Notes under the pieces: generated by a model
What the model was told of the DNA's origin: nothing
What the model saw: the letters and a program-made list of their open reading frames with translations, nothing else
Database searches by the model: none
Made by a program: the position numbers and the translations under genes
Shown here: piece by piece, positions 9,547 to 21,900 of the stretch
Position numbering within the stretch: the stretch's first letter is position 1
Layout of the letters: every line of letters begins with the position of its first letter
Source: Calycina herbarum
Taxonomy: Eukaryota; Ascomycota; Leotiomycetes; Helotiales; Pezizellaceae
NCBI GenBank assembly: GCA_001414485.1
Contig: LLEY01000136.1
Coordinates: 62,001 to 126,000 of the forward strand
DNA: 64,000 nucleotides
Direction of reading: 5' to 3'

Positions 9547-12026
9547 ATGCTTTCATCATTCCTTCAATTGGCAGCACTCGCTGCCACAGCTTCCGCCGTT
9601 GTTCAGCCACTTAACACAACTGTCTTGGGTCAATATGGACACTCACCCCCGGTCTATCCATCACGTATGTTGTTTAATTCCGTCCGCACATTCCAATAGC
9701 TAACATCTTCCTAGCCAATGCAACTGGTATCGGTGGTTGGGAAGAGGCTTTAGTCAAGGCAAAGGCATTCGTTGCCCAGCTTACAGCTCAAGAAAAGAAT
9801 GATATGGTTACTGGAACTCCAGGTCCTTGCGTGGGAAACATCGTCGCTATTCCACGTCTGGGTTTCAATGGACTTTGTCTTCAAGATGGCCCACTTGCTA
9901 TTCGTGTTGCGGATTATGCAAGCACGTTCCCAGCTGGTGTCTCCACCGCTTCATCTTGGGACCGCGACTTGATGTTTAAGCGTGGTGTTGCCATGGGAGA
10001 GGAGTTCAGAGGAAAAGGATCTCAAATCGCACTCACGTAAATTTCAGACCCCATCAACCCTCGTGGTCCAATCTAACAAATAAGACCGGTCGGAGGTCCC
10101 TTAGGTCGATCTGCCTATGCAGGGCGCAACTGGGAGGGCTTCTCCCCCGATCCATATCTCACCGGTGTCGCAATGGAAGAATCAATTCTCGGAATCCAAA
10201 GTGTTGGTGTACAAGCCACCGCAAAGCATTTCATCGGAAACGAACAAGAAACACAACGTAACCCAACCCTCGTCGCTGGAACCGTGGAAGTCATCCAAGA
10301 ATCCCTCTCTGCCAACATCGATGATCGAACAATGCACGAATTATACTTGTGGCCTTTTGCCAACGCTGTCCACGCCGGTGTTGCTAGTGTCTTGTGCAGT
10401 TACCAAAGAATCAATGGTTCTTACGCTTGCCAAAACTCAAAGGCCTTGAATGGTCTCTTGAAGGAGGAGCTAGGATTCCAAGGATATGTTATGTCCGATT
10501 GGGGTGGAACTCACAGTGGTGTTGCTTCTATTGAGGCAGGTCTTGATATGGATATGCCTGGTGGACTTGGCTTGTACGGAATGTTGTACCCCAACGGAAA
10601 CTTCAACACCAACGTCAGCACTGCAGTCACTAACGGTACTCTCGACGCTTCCCGCGTGGACGATATGGTCATTAGAATCATGACCCCATACTACTTTCTT
10701 GGCCAAGACAAAGATTTCCCCTCTATCGATCCATCCGGCGCTGATCTCAACACATTCTCACCACGAAACACGTGGTTCAAGGACTTTGTCTTAAATGGTA
10801 CCAGTTCCCGCGATGTCCGTGGTGATCACGCTGCTGTCATCCGCGAGCTCGGCGCCACTGCCACTATCTTGTTGAAGAACGTCAACAACACTCTTCCGCT
10901 CAAGAAGCCACTCTCAATCGGTGTTTTCGGTAACGATGCTGGTGAAACTACCCAGGGATACCTCAACCAGGTCAACTATGAGTACGGAACACTTGTTGCT
11001 GGCGGTGGATCCGGAACTGGTCGTTTGACATATATCGTTACTCCTTTGGATGCTCTCAAGGCAAAGGCAAAGGAAGATGGTGCCATCATTCAGGCGTTCT
11101 TGAACAACACCCTCATCGCCACCACCAACGTTTCCACTCTTGTCATCCCAGCCACCCCAGATGTCTGCCTTGTTTTCTTAAAGACCTGGGCCGAAGAAGC
11201 AGCTGATCGCCTATCCTTGAAGACCGACTGGATGGGAAATGAGGTCGTCGAGAGCGTTGCCGCATACTGCCCAAACACTGTCGTCATCACTCACTCTTCT
11301 GGCATCAACAACCTTCCATTCGCCGACCACCCCAATGTTACCGCCATCCTCGCCGCCCATTACGCTGGCCAAGAATCTGGAAATTCCCTCGTCGATCTCC
11401 TTTATGGTGAGGTCAACCCATCCGGAAAGTTGCCATACACCATCGCTCTCGAGAACGATGATTACAATGGTCTCCCAACCACCGCTGTCAACACCACCGG
11501 AAAGGAGGACTGGCAAGCTTGGTTCGAGGAGAAGTTGGAGATTGATTACCGCTACTTCGATGCTCAAAACATGAGCGTTCGTTACGAATTCGGTTTCGGT
11601 CTTTCATACACCACCTTCTCGGTCGCTGATCTCCAAATCAACGCAGTCAGTGATTCCATCTCTGCCGCTACTCCAGCACAACCCATCCACCCAGGTGGAA
11701 ACACCGCCCTTTGGGAATCTTTGTACAATGTCACTGTTACCCTCACCAACACCGGTTCTGTCGCTGGTGCCGAGGTTCCACAATTGTACATCACCCTTCC
11801 AGAGTCCGCACCAGCTGGTACACCACAAAAGCAGTTGAGAGGATTCGAGAAAGTCAAGCTTGAGGCTGGTGCTAGCCAGACTATCTCCTTCAGCTTGATG
11901 AGAAGAGATTTGAGTTACTGGGATATTTATACCCAAGATTGGGTCATCCCAGCTGGAGAGTTTGGTATTTCTGTTGGATTCAGTTCCCGGGACTTGAAGT
12001 TGACTGGTTCTGTTACTATTGTTTAA
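9547..12026 (+). CDS. secreted GH3 beta-glucosidase
   Basis: Cleaves beta-linked glucose from cello-oligosaccharides or glucosides. Exons 9547-9664, 9715-10036 and 10085-12026 give 793 residues, close to the usual size of short secreted fungal GH3 enzymes. The signal peptide is MLSSFLQLAALAATASA. Family landmarks: LQDGPLAIRVADY and TFPAGVSTASSWDRDLM in the N-terminal barrel, a KHF(I)GNEQE loop at about residues 194-201, and the catalytic nucleophile Asp285 in GYVMSDWGGTHSG. The second alpha/beta domain follows (ATILLKNVNNTLPL, VNPSGKLPYTIA), then YEFGFGLSYTTF and a C-terminal fibronectin type III-like domain ending near LKLTGSVTIV. There are many N-glycosylation sequons. The gene stands alone with its own promoter and faces the UstYa-like gene tail to tail. 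Confidence 0.95.
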
Positions 12027-12175
12027 TGGTAGTTTTTCTATCTGTATATAATTGTGGTGGAGGGGGAGTTTACGAGTAATGATTTAATGAATAAAAAATC
12101 GTAATTTGTTCTATATTATCTTTGTCTTCCTTGGCTGTGGTTTCAGTACCAACTTCTTTTCCCACTCTCATCCTA

Positions 12176-12865
12176 CTACTTCCAATTCCGAACCCAACAG
12201 CCCGCAAACTCAACCTCAACACGCGTAACATGCCTCTCAGCATCAATATCCATCAAAAACTGCGCGCAGTGGTCCGTATGTCCGGGCCTTGCAATGATAC
12301 TATCCAGCGCTCCCCACTCCTCGAACAGCGCCCAAAACTGTAACTTCCACATCATTCCACAATGATTCGCATGATCCCTCGCACTAGTATAATAGACTTC
12401 TCTGAATCCTAGTTCCTCCGCTTTCAAAGGAATAGTCATATTCTCATCCTCAAACGCCCCCCAAGACCCATCATCCAAATACTCAGCATTGAAATCCGGT
12501 GCATCGCATGCAGAAGGGACCCAAGCATTGTGAAGAAGCGAGTAATTACAGCCGGAATCGATGGCTTCTTGGCTGCTGTTTCCACAGGAGACGAAGTGCG
12601 CGCTGGTGGTGATGTTTATGCGTTCGCTGCCGGCGATGTATTTGTAGGTTGCGGAACCCCAGTGGCGTTTGTGGGAGCTGTGGTAGAAGAGGAGGGACCA
12701 GAAGAGGGAGGTGAGGATTATTACTATGGCGTGCGACATGATTTTTGCATTTCGGGTCTGAGGGGCATTTTGGGAGGTGGGTGGGGTTGAGAGGGGTTGA
12801 GATTCTTCGGTGTCGGAGTATTTTAGGAAGGGCTGTTGTTCTTTTTCGGTGAGGGAGGTCGTCAT
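12176..12865 (-). CDS. UstYa-like (DUF3328-type) single-pass membrane protein
   Basis: 229 residues from the ATG at 12865 (MTTSLTEKEQQPFLKYSDTE). An upstream in-frame ATG at 13021 would add 52 low-complexity residues; I prefer the shorter form because the sequence around MTTS fits the usual N-terminus of this group. There is one transmembrane segment near residues 43-62 (SHAIVIILTSLFWSLLFY), then a lumenal domain with Cys residues. Two HxxHC motifs are visible, HANHCGMMWKLQFWALFEEW and HTDHCAQFLMD. Paired HxxHC motifs define the UstYa family, whose studied members are oxidases in cyclic-peptide (RiPP) or other secondary pathways. No precursor peptide or partner enzyme is seen nearby, so a biosynthetic role is open. 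Confidence 0.65.
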   Translation of the reverse strand: MTTSLTEKEQQPFLKYSDTEESQPLSTPPTSQNAPQTRNAKIMSHAIVIILTSLFWSLLFYHSSHKRHWGSATYKYIAGSERINITTSAHFVSCGNSSQEAIDSGCNYSLLHNAWVPSACDAPDFNAEYLDDGSWGAFEDENMTIPLKAEELGFREVYYTSARDHANHCGMMWKLQFWALFEEWGALDSIIARPGHTDHCAQFLMDIDAERHVTRVEVEFAGCWVRNWK

Positions 12866-13969
12866 TATGAGTTTCTTACGAGTGTTGGTTTGGCTTTGAT
12901 GGATGAATTGTTGTTGGGGAGGATTTCGTGGAATGGTTTTTTGAGGGGTGGGTGTTCTACTATGTAGTTGAAACGAAACGGCACTTGTTTCGAGCTCGTT
13001 CGCACAGACTGACGCCACCACAAGGACATTTGAGGGTCATGGCGAGGTCTTGGTTTTATGATTGGTTATTATTCAGGTGGAAAAGCCAGGGTACCTGTTA
13101 TTTTCAAGGTTGAAAGGGGTTTGAAGAGGCTATTCTCGCTTAGCATAACTTGGCATAAGAACTGGTATGCTTCAATCACCAATTATATACTTGATCAATT
13201 CTATCTAAACATAGTCTAAATTCGCTATAATAAACCTCTATAGTTTGTTGAAAGAACTTAGTTATTCATAACTGTCTAGGATATTTGTCTGGAGTAAGTG
13301 TTATTCGGTAAGTACCTAATACTTTGTACTTTTAAGACTCCAATTGACTGGTTTAATTTAGCTAATAATCTCGAACAATCTGATTTAATAGCTTAACTTA
13401 CTAGACTCACTACTTGATAGTACAGAGTAGCGATGCCATTGGTCAATTCTGCAAATGGTGAATAACGCATATCAGAACGAGGTTCTCAGTAGGGTTGAAT
13501 AGTTTGGGGTGTTGGTAAACTTTAGGGGACAACCTTTAATGCTCCTCTTGCATCGATTGGGTAGTCTCCTTTTGGACATAATGGTGCAGTCCGCCCGATC
13601 TGGTATTTCATCGCTCCACAACTACGGAATTGAGAGAAACATTATACTGATTCAATTTTGGGAATGATTTCGCATAATTGCCTTTTGTTCATCATCGTTG
13701 TCCTTGAAACAATTAACATCATTGTTCCAAAACTTCTAGCACAATATCTTCACAGAGGTTTACGTCAAACCATGGCTCGAACGCTCTTATTATCTATTCG
13801 CCTAATTACTTCCACGAAATACTCCCCAAGGCACGTTGGAAATGTGAGTTTCCATGTTCGCATCATAGCATTTATTCCTCAAAACTTGAAGCCCCATCCA
13901 GTAATTTGATCGTAGACCCTGTGCGTTTCCGCTTCCTTTCTCAATCCCCTCACTCTCCATCCTCCAGCT
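12866..13969. other. AT-rich intergenic stretch
   Basis: Contains the upstream region of the UstYa-like gene and about 700 bp of AT-rich sequence (13,130-13,870) with no gene, repeat or RNA that I can recognise. Confidence 0.5.
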
Positions 13970-14950
13970 TCAATCGCTTTGCTGTGATCTCCCCGTCCCT
14001 CGCTTCCAGCTTTCGCTTGCTTGACCCTCCGTGCCAACACATTGGGCTGCCCTCGATTGGTATAGTTGATGAAGTACGGCAGGTAGAGAATCGTAGTTGT
14101 CGTCCAGCCACTCGTTGATCGCGAGACTTGATTCTGTAGAGAGACCGTGAGGCGCAATACCGGCGGCTTCGTAGATGTGGACCAGGGCTTTCGCATTTTT
14201 GGCGCACTTCTTCTTCAACACTTCAACTTCGCGCTCTTTCTCTAGATCTCTGGTGGAGTTCTTGGCTTCCGCTGGAACATCCTGGACAATCGCTTGAGTT
14301 GGTAGGATTGGAGCAGCTGAATGCCTGGGTTCGACGACAGGAGACGCCCCGAGAAATTGGGATTTAGGCAACTGGATTTGAATAGGCTCGGGATCGATCC
14401 CAGGAAACGCGTTATCTGAACCAACTGGTACTTTGTCAGTACTTGATAAACATAATTTCCCATTTCTCGACATTGTATCAAAGCTTTGGAGACAATCAAT
14501 ATCAATTGTGCGAAAAGGCTAGCGCAATGAAAATATTTGAGTCTCCATTCCTCCAAACCTTTTTAACAATATTTATGGTCAGCTCTCGGATCAGAACATA
14601 CAGTACCATTTCCAAACAGATAATTCCCCACGGTAAGTTAAGTAAGCTCCAGATCGACCGGCATGATTCTCTCGTACCCATTGGAATTGTTTCGTCTTGA
14701 CATCGTTGAACACGTCCTCAGTGCAGTGTCGTTCACTGATTTGATGCGTAAGTCTCGGGTCCCTCTTGAGGACGAGGAAACGGATCTGTTCGAGGACGGA
14801 TTCGTAGGGCATATTTGCGGCGTGTTGCTTGACTCGAAGAAAGGTGAGGTTGAAGCGTGGGAGTTGGATATCTTTAACTCGCGCTTGGATTGCCGCTTTA
14901 ACTTGTTTGCCGAGCGAGTGGTGGGTCTGACACCAAAGAAGTCTCACACC
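13970..14950 (-). CDS. unrecognised protein, splice structure unresolved
   Basis: Two minus-strand blocks look coding from their third-position C bias. The first, about 14950-14600, includes KAAIQARVKDIQLPRF and MPYESVLEQIRFLVLKRDPR. The second, 14473-13970, runs from SRNGKLCLSSTDKVPVGSDN to a TGA at 13970 and has a short charged helix (DLEKEREVEVLKKKCAKN) and IYEAAGIAPHGLSTESS. They probably belong to one gene with an intron in about 14480-14605, starting at a GTACTG or nearby donor, but I could not fix the junction. I recognise no domain. The 5' side abuts a dispersed inverted-repeat element at 14954, so the gene may be truncated upstream. Confidence 0.4.
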
Positions 14951-14953
14951 TAG

Positions 14954-15045
14954 CTCGCGATGGACGGTAAAAGTGGCTGTAAGTACTTCAGGTTCGTACG
15001 TACCTACCTGACCCTCGTTGTTTGAAATTGTTAGGGTAATTCAAG
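14954..15045. repeat. end of a dispersed short inverted-repeat element (copy A)
   Basis: CTCGCGATGGACGGTAAAAG followed by TGGCTGTAAGTACTTCAGG and GTACCTACCTG closely matches the ends of copies at 33,375-33,768 and 59,887-60,080. I could not find the opposite end with certainty, so this may be a partial copy. Confidence 0.5.
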
Positions 15046-17011
15046 GAAATTATCCTACGTACTTGGAACAATTTGGCACTATTGACCCAGTAACAAGGAA
15101 GTTCCAAAACAAACTGGAAAGTTCGAACGAACAACGGGTAATTTAATGTCCACAACAAGCTGGATTCGTATTTTTCTCTGAGAGAGACGTAATGTGCAAT
15201 TGAGTTTTGACAATAATGGTCTCATGATAAACGGAATGAACCAGAGAGTCCAATCGCTAAATTCGAAAGAGGAATAGCTTCGCAATATCTATAATCTCCA
15301 TTCTCGGAGCCAATTCCCTTGTTTTTCTCTTCAAGTCAACTTACACCTAAACTTTCTCGGTGTATGATAATTCATTCTACTCAATATTCCACCAGTGGGT
15401 GTAGCCATTCGTCGCGGTCAGCGGAAACATTGTACTGGATTATCTCGGAGAATTCGCCAGACCACTTCGCACAACATGCGATATTGTGTGAGTTAGCCTC
15501 GACAACATTTAGATTTTTCGGACAGTAGGAAACCACATTCCGCTATCCGCCACGTAGATCCACACTCTCTGATGTTCCAAGTACACCAATTTAAATGTAT
15601 TGTTCTAGAGTATTATAGTTAGGGAAGAGTTGAAGCTGCTGAATAGTCGCTATTCACCATCCTTTCATGTTACCCATTTTCTTCTATCAAGTTGTCCTAT
15701 TTTGTCTCGGTAATGTCCCAGCGTATGACTACTTCTCAGAAAGTATTGTACTCCAATCCCGTTCTGCAGAAACTATAATTCCTGTTCGTTTGCTCGGTCG
15801 CCTTCTAAAAGCCTGCTGTTTCTGTTCTAGATCTAGATAGTGTGCGATTTCATCTTATAAAAGCTCCATTTACCGTCCTACGTACATCTACTTAAAGGTG
15901 TTATTCCAACAGTTTTCAGATAACCAAACCAAAATATAAAACTTACTAAAAAGCAAGAAATTATAGATAATAGATATCCCCATCTAACAAAAGTCCACCC
16001 TACTCAATTATTCCAATCCTTCAAATAAATACATCCCCTCGAATATTGTTGCGATACCCACTAAGCGAGACCTCCCAAATTTCCAGCCCCCAACCCAGCC
16101 TCTTGACCTTGCACATACCAAAATACACCAAAAGATATCACATACGACCATAGACTGAGGAGAATTGGGCTATCTCCTCTACCCACGGCTACCTCAGCCT
16201 CCTAGCGATATGCAGGCAAAAAGTACTGTTACCGCCAATGTAGGTTTTAGGGACGGTTTCTCAACCCGGGGCGGATTCCCATCCATGCGGATCCACGTAA
16301 CTACGGCGGATTCTCAACCAAGGGCAGTTTGTCACTAGGGCGCATTTCGACAATAGGGCGGATTACCGCCCTTAGGGAATTCCATTGCGAAACCACATTT
16401 CTACACCTTGTTGGTTTTGAGGCTATTTTGTGGGAAAGCGCACTAATTGACACTGCCGTCGACCCAAGATGCAATAGGGTCTCCGTGCAAGACCCGCTGA
16501 GGACTCTTTTTTTCTCGCAAGTCACCATCAAGTATTCACGGGAGCCTCAGCGCCAGTCAGATCAGAGATTCTTTGATATCTTAAATAAGATTCGTTTTGG
16601 GAATATCGACGACGACGTACTGTGATGGAGTGAGGCTGCGTCTAGTCACGTGGGCCGGGCTTTTATTTCTCCTTTACCGATGTAGTCTCCCCTTGTATGT
16701 TGAGGAAAGGACACCCCTTCTGAAAATACCCACGTTTGCCAAGTCCTTTTTGACAGCTTATTTGATTTCCACTCTCCTTTCTACATATCTACAGCACTGT
16801 ATCGTATACGGTACAAACTCCATTTATCCCTTTGTTACTACAAAATGTCTTGCGCTGCAATTTAGAGCACTAGAGGCGCGAGAGATTTTTAAGTAACGTG
16901 AACTCCATCGCTCGTCATAGTATCCACTTTAAGGCTCTCTTATCATCTACCTATGCCTTAGCAAACTCATTCGTTGTTGTCTGTTTTGCGATAACAAATC
17001 TTTTTCTTCAG
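15046..17011. other. intergenic stretch of about 2 kb
   Basis: No gene recognised. A hairpin-forming motif lies at 15,466-15,490 (TCGCACAACAT ... ATATTGTGTGA), resembling a better hairpin at 34,525-34,551. The last few hundred bases are the promoter side of the AIM9-like gene. Confidence 0.45.
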
Positions 17012-18903
17012 ATGTTTTACCGGCTTCTATCCCCGGAACACCTCGGCCGAGCATTACTTTCCATGACCGCAAGTCGATTATCCTCAATCTCGACCAAGAC
17101 TAGGCGGAATTTCTCTAAAAAACCGCGCAATAACTTTCAAAATAACCAGGGTGAGTTTCTCCTACTTCGTAAGCCGCTCCTAGTTAATAGATCTTCAGTA
17201 CCTCCAAAGATGTTTGACGAACTCGACCCTTACAACTACACCAGCGGTCGCTGGCTCAACAGGGATCAATTACAGCGCGATGCACGCTTTGTCGAATTTA
17301 ACTTTTCTGCGCTTTGCGAGAAAGTCCTTCAATTACGTCCAGGTGCTCATGAGATAACAAGCTGCGAAAAGAAAGAAGGTGGCTTCAATAGAGTCTTCAT
17401 TTTCACGATGAATAACGGGGACCGTATCGTCGCACGAGTCCCCTTCCGAATTGCTGGACCGGAAAGACTTACTACTCACTCTGAAGTTGCAACAATGGCT
17501 TATAGTATGCTCGAATCCCCTGTGTTGATATTTCCAAAACAACTAACGTTGATATAGTTCGTCAATACACTGATATTCCAGTACCAAAAATACTTGAGTG
17601 GAACGACAACAAAACAAACTCTATCGGTACCGAGTACATCATTATGGAACATGCACCGGGAGTTCAATTACATGGAAAATGGCCTAAGCTGAATCCCGTT
17701 CAGCATATGCGATGCGTCAGAGCTCTCGCAAAAACAATAAAGTCAATGGCTGCTTTATCTTTCCCAGCATACGGAAGCATATATTTTGCAGACGCCCAAT
17801 TAGACCCGCATACGACAACCCCCCTAGGCGACTTTTGTATTGGGCCGAACTGTATGAGGGAGTATTGGGACTGTAATCCGGGCGAGTCTCGATACTATCA
17901 ACAGAGAAATTTGAACAATGGTCCATGTAAGTTTCCTTGTGAGGAAATTTTGTCTAATAAAATTGATAGTGGAATTAGGGAGCAATCTGAGTCAATATTG
18001 CAACGCAATACTTGACCAAGGATTCTCGCGAATTCCTGGTGCTGAAGCAGCCCTCAAGGGTGAACCATCGTATCGTGGGTCTGTCAAAGAACATCATCGA
18101 CTACTATCTCATAGTACGGAGGTCATTGGGGCTTGCAAGAAAGTTCATTGCTGCAAAATCTATCCACGCCTACTTTACTTCACGCAGATCTCCACAAACG
18201 GAATATTTTTGTCTCGGAGGATGACCCTGCGACGATAACCTCGATAATTGACTGGCAATCTACAAGCATCGAGCCTGCTTTTGCATATGCAAATGAAACG
18301 CCTGATTTGATAAACACAAACTCTGTCCCAGCATCGATATTAGCTGCAACAGGCCGAGAAGTCACGCCCGATGATCCAGACGAAGACCCAGAAATGACGA
18401 GAAAGTTGAAAGCAATTCAAAAGGGCGAGTGGGGATGTTATCAAACGTTCGAAATCGCTATCAAAGTCGACGCACCCAAAATATCTGCCGCGAGGCATGC
18501 TGACCAGAATCTTCTTCGACCTCTAAGATACTGCGGGACTTCATGGCGAGATGGTGCTGCAGCTACTCGGCAAGAACTCATCGATCTTTCAAAGCGTTGG
18601 AATGAGATCGGATTGCCCGGTAAATGTCCATACCAGCCTTCACCTGAAGAGCTGGCTGCACATACGCCAAAGTACGATGAGTTTGAAATGAAACAGTGTT
18701 TCAAAAGCTTAATAAAAGAGATGATTGGTACAGATTCTGAAGGCTGGGTTCACCCGGAAGATTGGGAAGCAGCGAAAGAAACTCATAAAGATGCATTTGA
18801 GTGGTGGTTGCAAGATGCCGAGGAAAGTGATGAGCCGGGGATAAGCGCTGAGTCCATCAAGAAGTTGTGGCCTTTTGATATTGAGAAGAAAGAAACCAAA
18901 TGA
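17012..18903 (+). pseudogene. AIM9-like phosphotransferase-fold protein, frame broken once
   Basis: Belongs to the aminoglycoside-phosphotransferase-like kinases related to yeast AIM9 (mitochondrial, function unclear). Exons 17012-17504, 17558-17926 and 17970-18903. The ATG at 17012 gives a basic Ser/Arg-rich leader (SRLSSISTKTRRNFSKKPRN) like a mitochondrial presequence. Landmarks: DPYNYTSGRWLNRDQLQRDA, EKKEGGFNRVFIFTMNNGDR, GTEYIIMEHAPGVQLHGKW, EPSYRGSVKEHHRLLSHS, catalytic LLHADLHKRNIFVSEDD (H-x-D-x4-N) and SIIDWQSTSIEPAF. Between STEVIG and LQNLSTPT the frame moves: summed exon length is 1796 nt, one short of a multiple of three. The break sits at the GGGG run near 18,128-18,131. It may be a real one-base loss or a sequencing error; otherwise the gene looks intact. 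Confidence 0.75.
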
Positions 18904-21900
18904 TCTAGGCAGTATTAAAGAGTTTGAATGGAACAAATTGGCTGTGCTGGAAGACATCAGGAGGGTAAAAGTACTAAGATACGCTGAAAAGGAAGTCATC
19001 AAAGGGGGGCTTGTATAATGTTGGTGTTGGGTTGGAAGGTCTGGGGGTGACGTAAATCATGGAGAATTGATTGATTTGTGTAGTTATGCTAGCTAGGTCT
19101 ATATATAAGGAGTGAATGCTAACAAAAGAGTGGAATGTGCTATAGTAGCACGCTATGGCAGTACGTTGCACAAGTGGTATAAAACGAGTGATCATACAGG
19201 TGATCAAATAATAGATCAAACAGTAAGCAAAACAGTAGATCAGGATAGGAGTTGAGGACAAGGAAAGGTGATATTATGAATCTAGCACAACAGTTTGTAT
19301 ACTAGAAGAAAATCTCGGAAATCCTGCGCTTCTTGTGGGGAATTGGACTGGGAAATTATCATTTTGACTTGTATTTTTCTTTCTCTCCCCACCAATCTCT
19401 CTTCTTCCACCCTCTTTCGTACTCTCAATTCTTTTTCTCGGAGTCGTCAAGTTGGTACGACTTGTGTGGATAGGATGCCTAGGTGGAATATTGTTCGGGG
19501 GTTAATTCGTTGTTAGGTAACTGTATTGGAGCGGGCAACGGTACACGGTTCCAAGACCTCGTCGGCAGCAATCGTCACCCCACTACGGTACTACCGTATA
19601 TAGATGCCAGGGCAACGAAGAGGGACCTCGGAAGGTTGGAGAGAAAGAGGTCGTGCGAGAGCCGTGAGGGTGCGACGGGAGGGAAAGCCTTTGTTGCAGA
19701 GAAGACAGCGAGTTTCCTTAAGATCTTTTTCATCACTTGTAATCAATCTATTTACCCAAGTTGTACAGACCTAGATCGTACAGCCTGAACCGTCACACTC
19801 TCTTTCTCCTCCTGAGTATGGTAGACAAGGCCAACTGCTCATACAATTTCGCTGAACCAGAAACCGGAAGTGAAAAGTGACGAAACATACCGCCAAATGT
19901 ATTATTTAATTACAATCCGGAATCCGTAATCAAAGATACATATTTTAAGCGCTTTCAAGATTAAAATTTCAAACCTGAAACGAAAATTCGAAAATAGGAA
20001 TCATAAGAAGCTTGTGTAGGTATAGATTGTGGACTTAGCCCAATTTTCCCCGCTCCAGACGTACACCAGCTTTTGATCGGCCAAGACGTACGGGTTCTTG
20101 AACCCAGGGTCATGAATGCAGGGGCTATCGCCACACTGCTCCAGCGCTCTAACCGCCGAAGCTGCCTTCCAGGGCCTAACCCTGAAAACCTGAAAACCAT
20201 TCTCCCTTTCTACAAAAACTGGAGTTATCTAAGGCTTGTGTACGTGGAGAGCGACTTCGGAGGACTTAGCCCAATTTTCTTAGTTCCGGGAAATGGCGGA
20301 GAAGGTAGCTATCTAGTCTCATGATTGGCTAACTCGTTAGGCGAACCAGTTTCTACACCTCCCACCTCCCAGCCTTCTGGCTTCGAGGAAGTATTATACA
20401 TGTTCATAAAGTAATGCAATTCACAAAATAAATCACCTGATTGGAAGATTGCAGTAATGTACACGCACTACGACTATTATTGAGAGCGGGTCCAAAAAAA
20501 TAAAAAAATACGTACTATTGAAACGGGATATTAGCGTTCAATGTTTAATACTATATGATTGACACCGCAATAGTTTATATAAGATATCGTGGTATTATTT
20601 CTATATTACCAAGCCTACCCCTCCACCCCACTTCCAGCGAGACCTAAGCGAGCCGGACAGCTTCCAACCCACACTATGCTAGCAAAAGAGCTAGCAAAGC
20701 TGTGCACAGTAGAGAGATCAAGAGCCCTAGCCCTAATGAGTATTTCGAAAAAAGAATCATACAACTCCTATTAGTATTCGTTGAGAAACATAGAGGAATG
20801 ACTCTAGGCGAAGCCTGGCCATATATATATATAGTGCGGGGTGATTCTTACTATTTCAGGATAGACAACACCATACCTATATTCAATAACAACATCATCA
20901 TTCTTTATCTAAACTAACTATAACTTTAAATCTTGATAAAAGATGCTATTCCGGCCATTTTTCATTAAAAGATTACCTTAAGTATTAATAAATATGGCAT
21001 ATTTAAATTTCTGGGCCAACGCTATGAAAAATCATGTATATTTTCCAAATAGATTTATTATTAACTTTATTTTAACAACCACAACACCAAAAAGTGGTAT
21101 AGTCATGAAAATAGCATCAAAATAAAACCCTGATTTGGGGCTTTTTAGCATGTATAATTCCATTAACTTTAGTAGTGTTATGAAATTTTAATTATTTTGT
21201 ATATACATTACCTTATATATCGTAAAAGCTTTGATTGTTATGAAAAATTTGCGAATAGCTTCAAGCACGTCAAATTAGTGTTCGACCCACCTAATAATAA
21301 CTGGCAGTATACGAGGTAGTGTGGTTAATAAATATGGCGTCGTAATCGTACGACACCATAGATATTATTTGCACTATTAGTATTAAGTGATGATAACAAA
21401 TATTGCAATATTATACTGCCGTGACACTACTGAACTCACTGGAAGATTGTCGGTAAGTTAGCCATTCTCACAATCCTTTGCAATCCCTCACAGAGAGATA
21501 GCAAAGGTAAGCTAGAACTCCAGGTCCCTTTTATCACGATATTTTGATCACAGATACGAGAACTAGAATGGGCTGCCCATTCTCGCCGTGACTTATGACA
21601 ATCTTGTAAGGGGCGAGAGTGACGAGGTCAACTCGTTGGCGTAAAGAACTAAGTTGTCCATAGAGAGTACAAGTAATCGTAAGACCTGAGGCTAAGTACA
21701 GTTCCTTGCGCGCGGGCAATGTCGATTCCTCCACCTCCATACCCTCATAGGTACCTTAAATAGAATATGAAGGAATGTATCGGCTTTCTGATAAGGTTGC
21801 ATTTAGGTCCTGAGAGTTGAATATCTGATACTAGATGGCCTTTCTCCAACCAACTGTCTCCCTACTTCCAATGTACCCTAAAATCATTTGTCGCCTTAAA

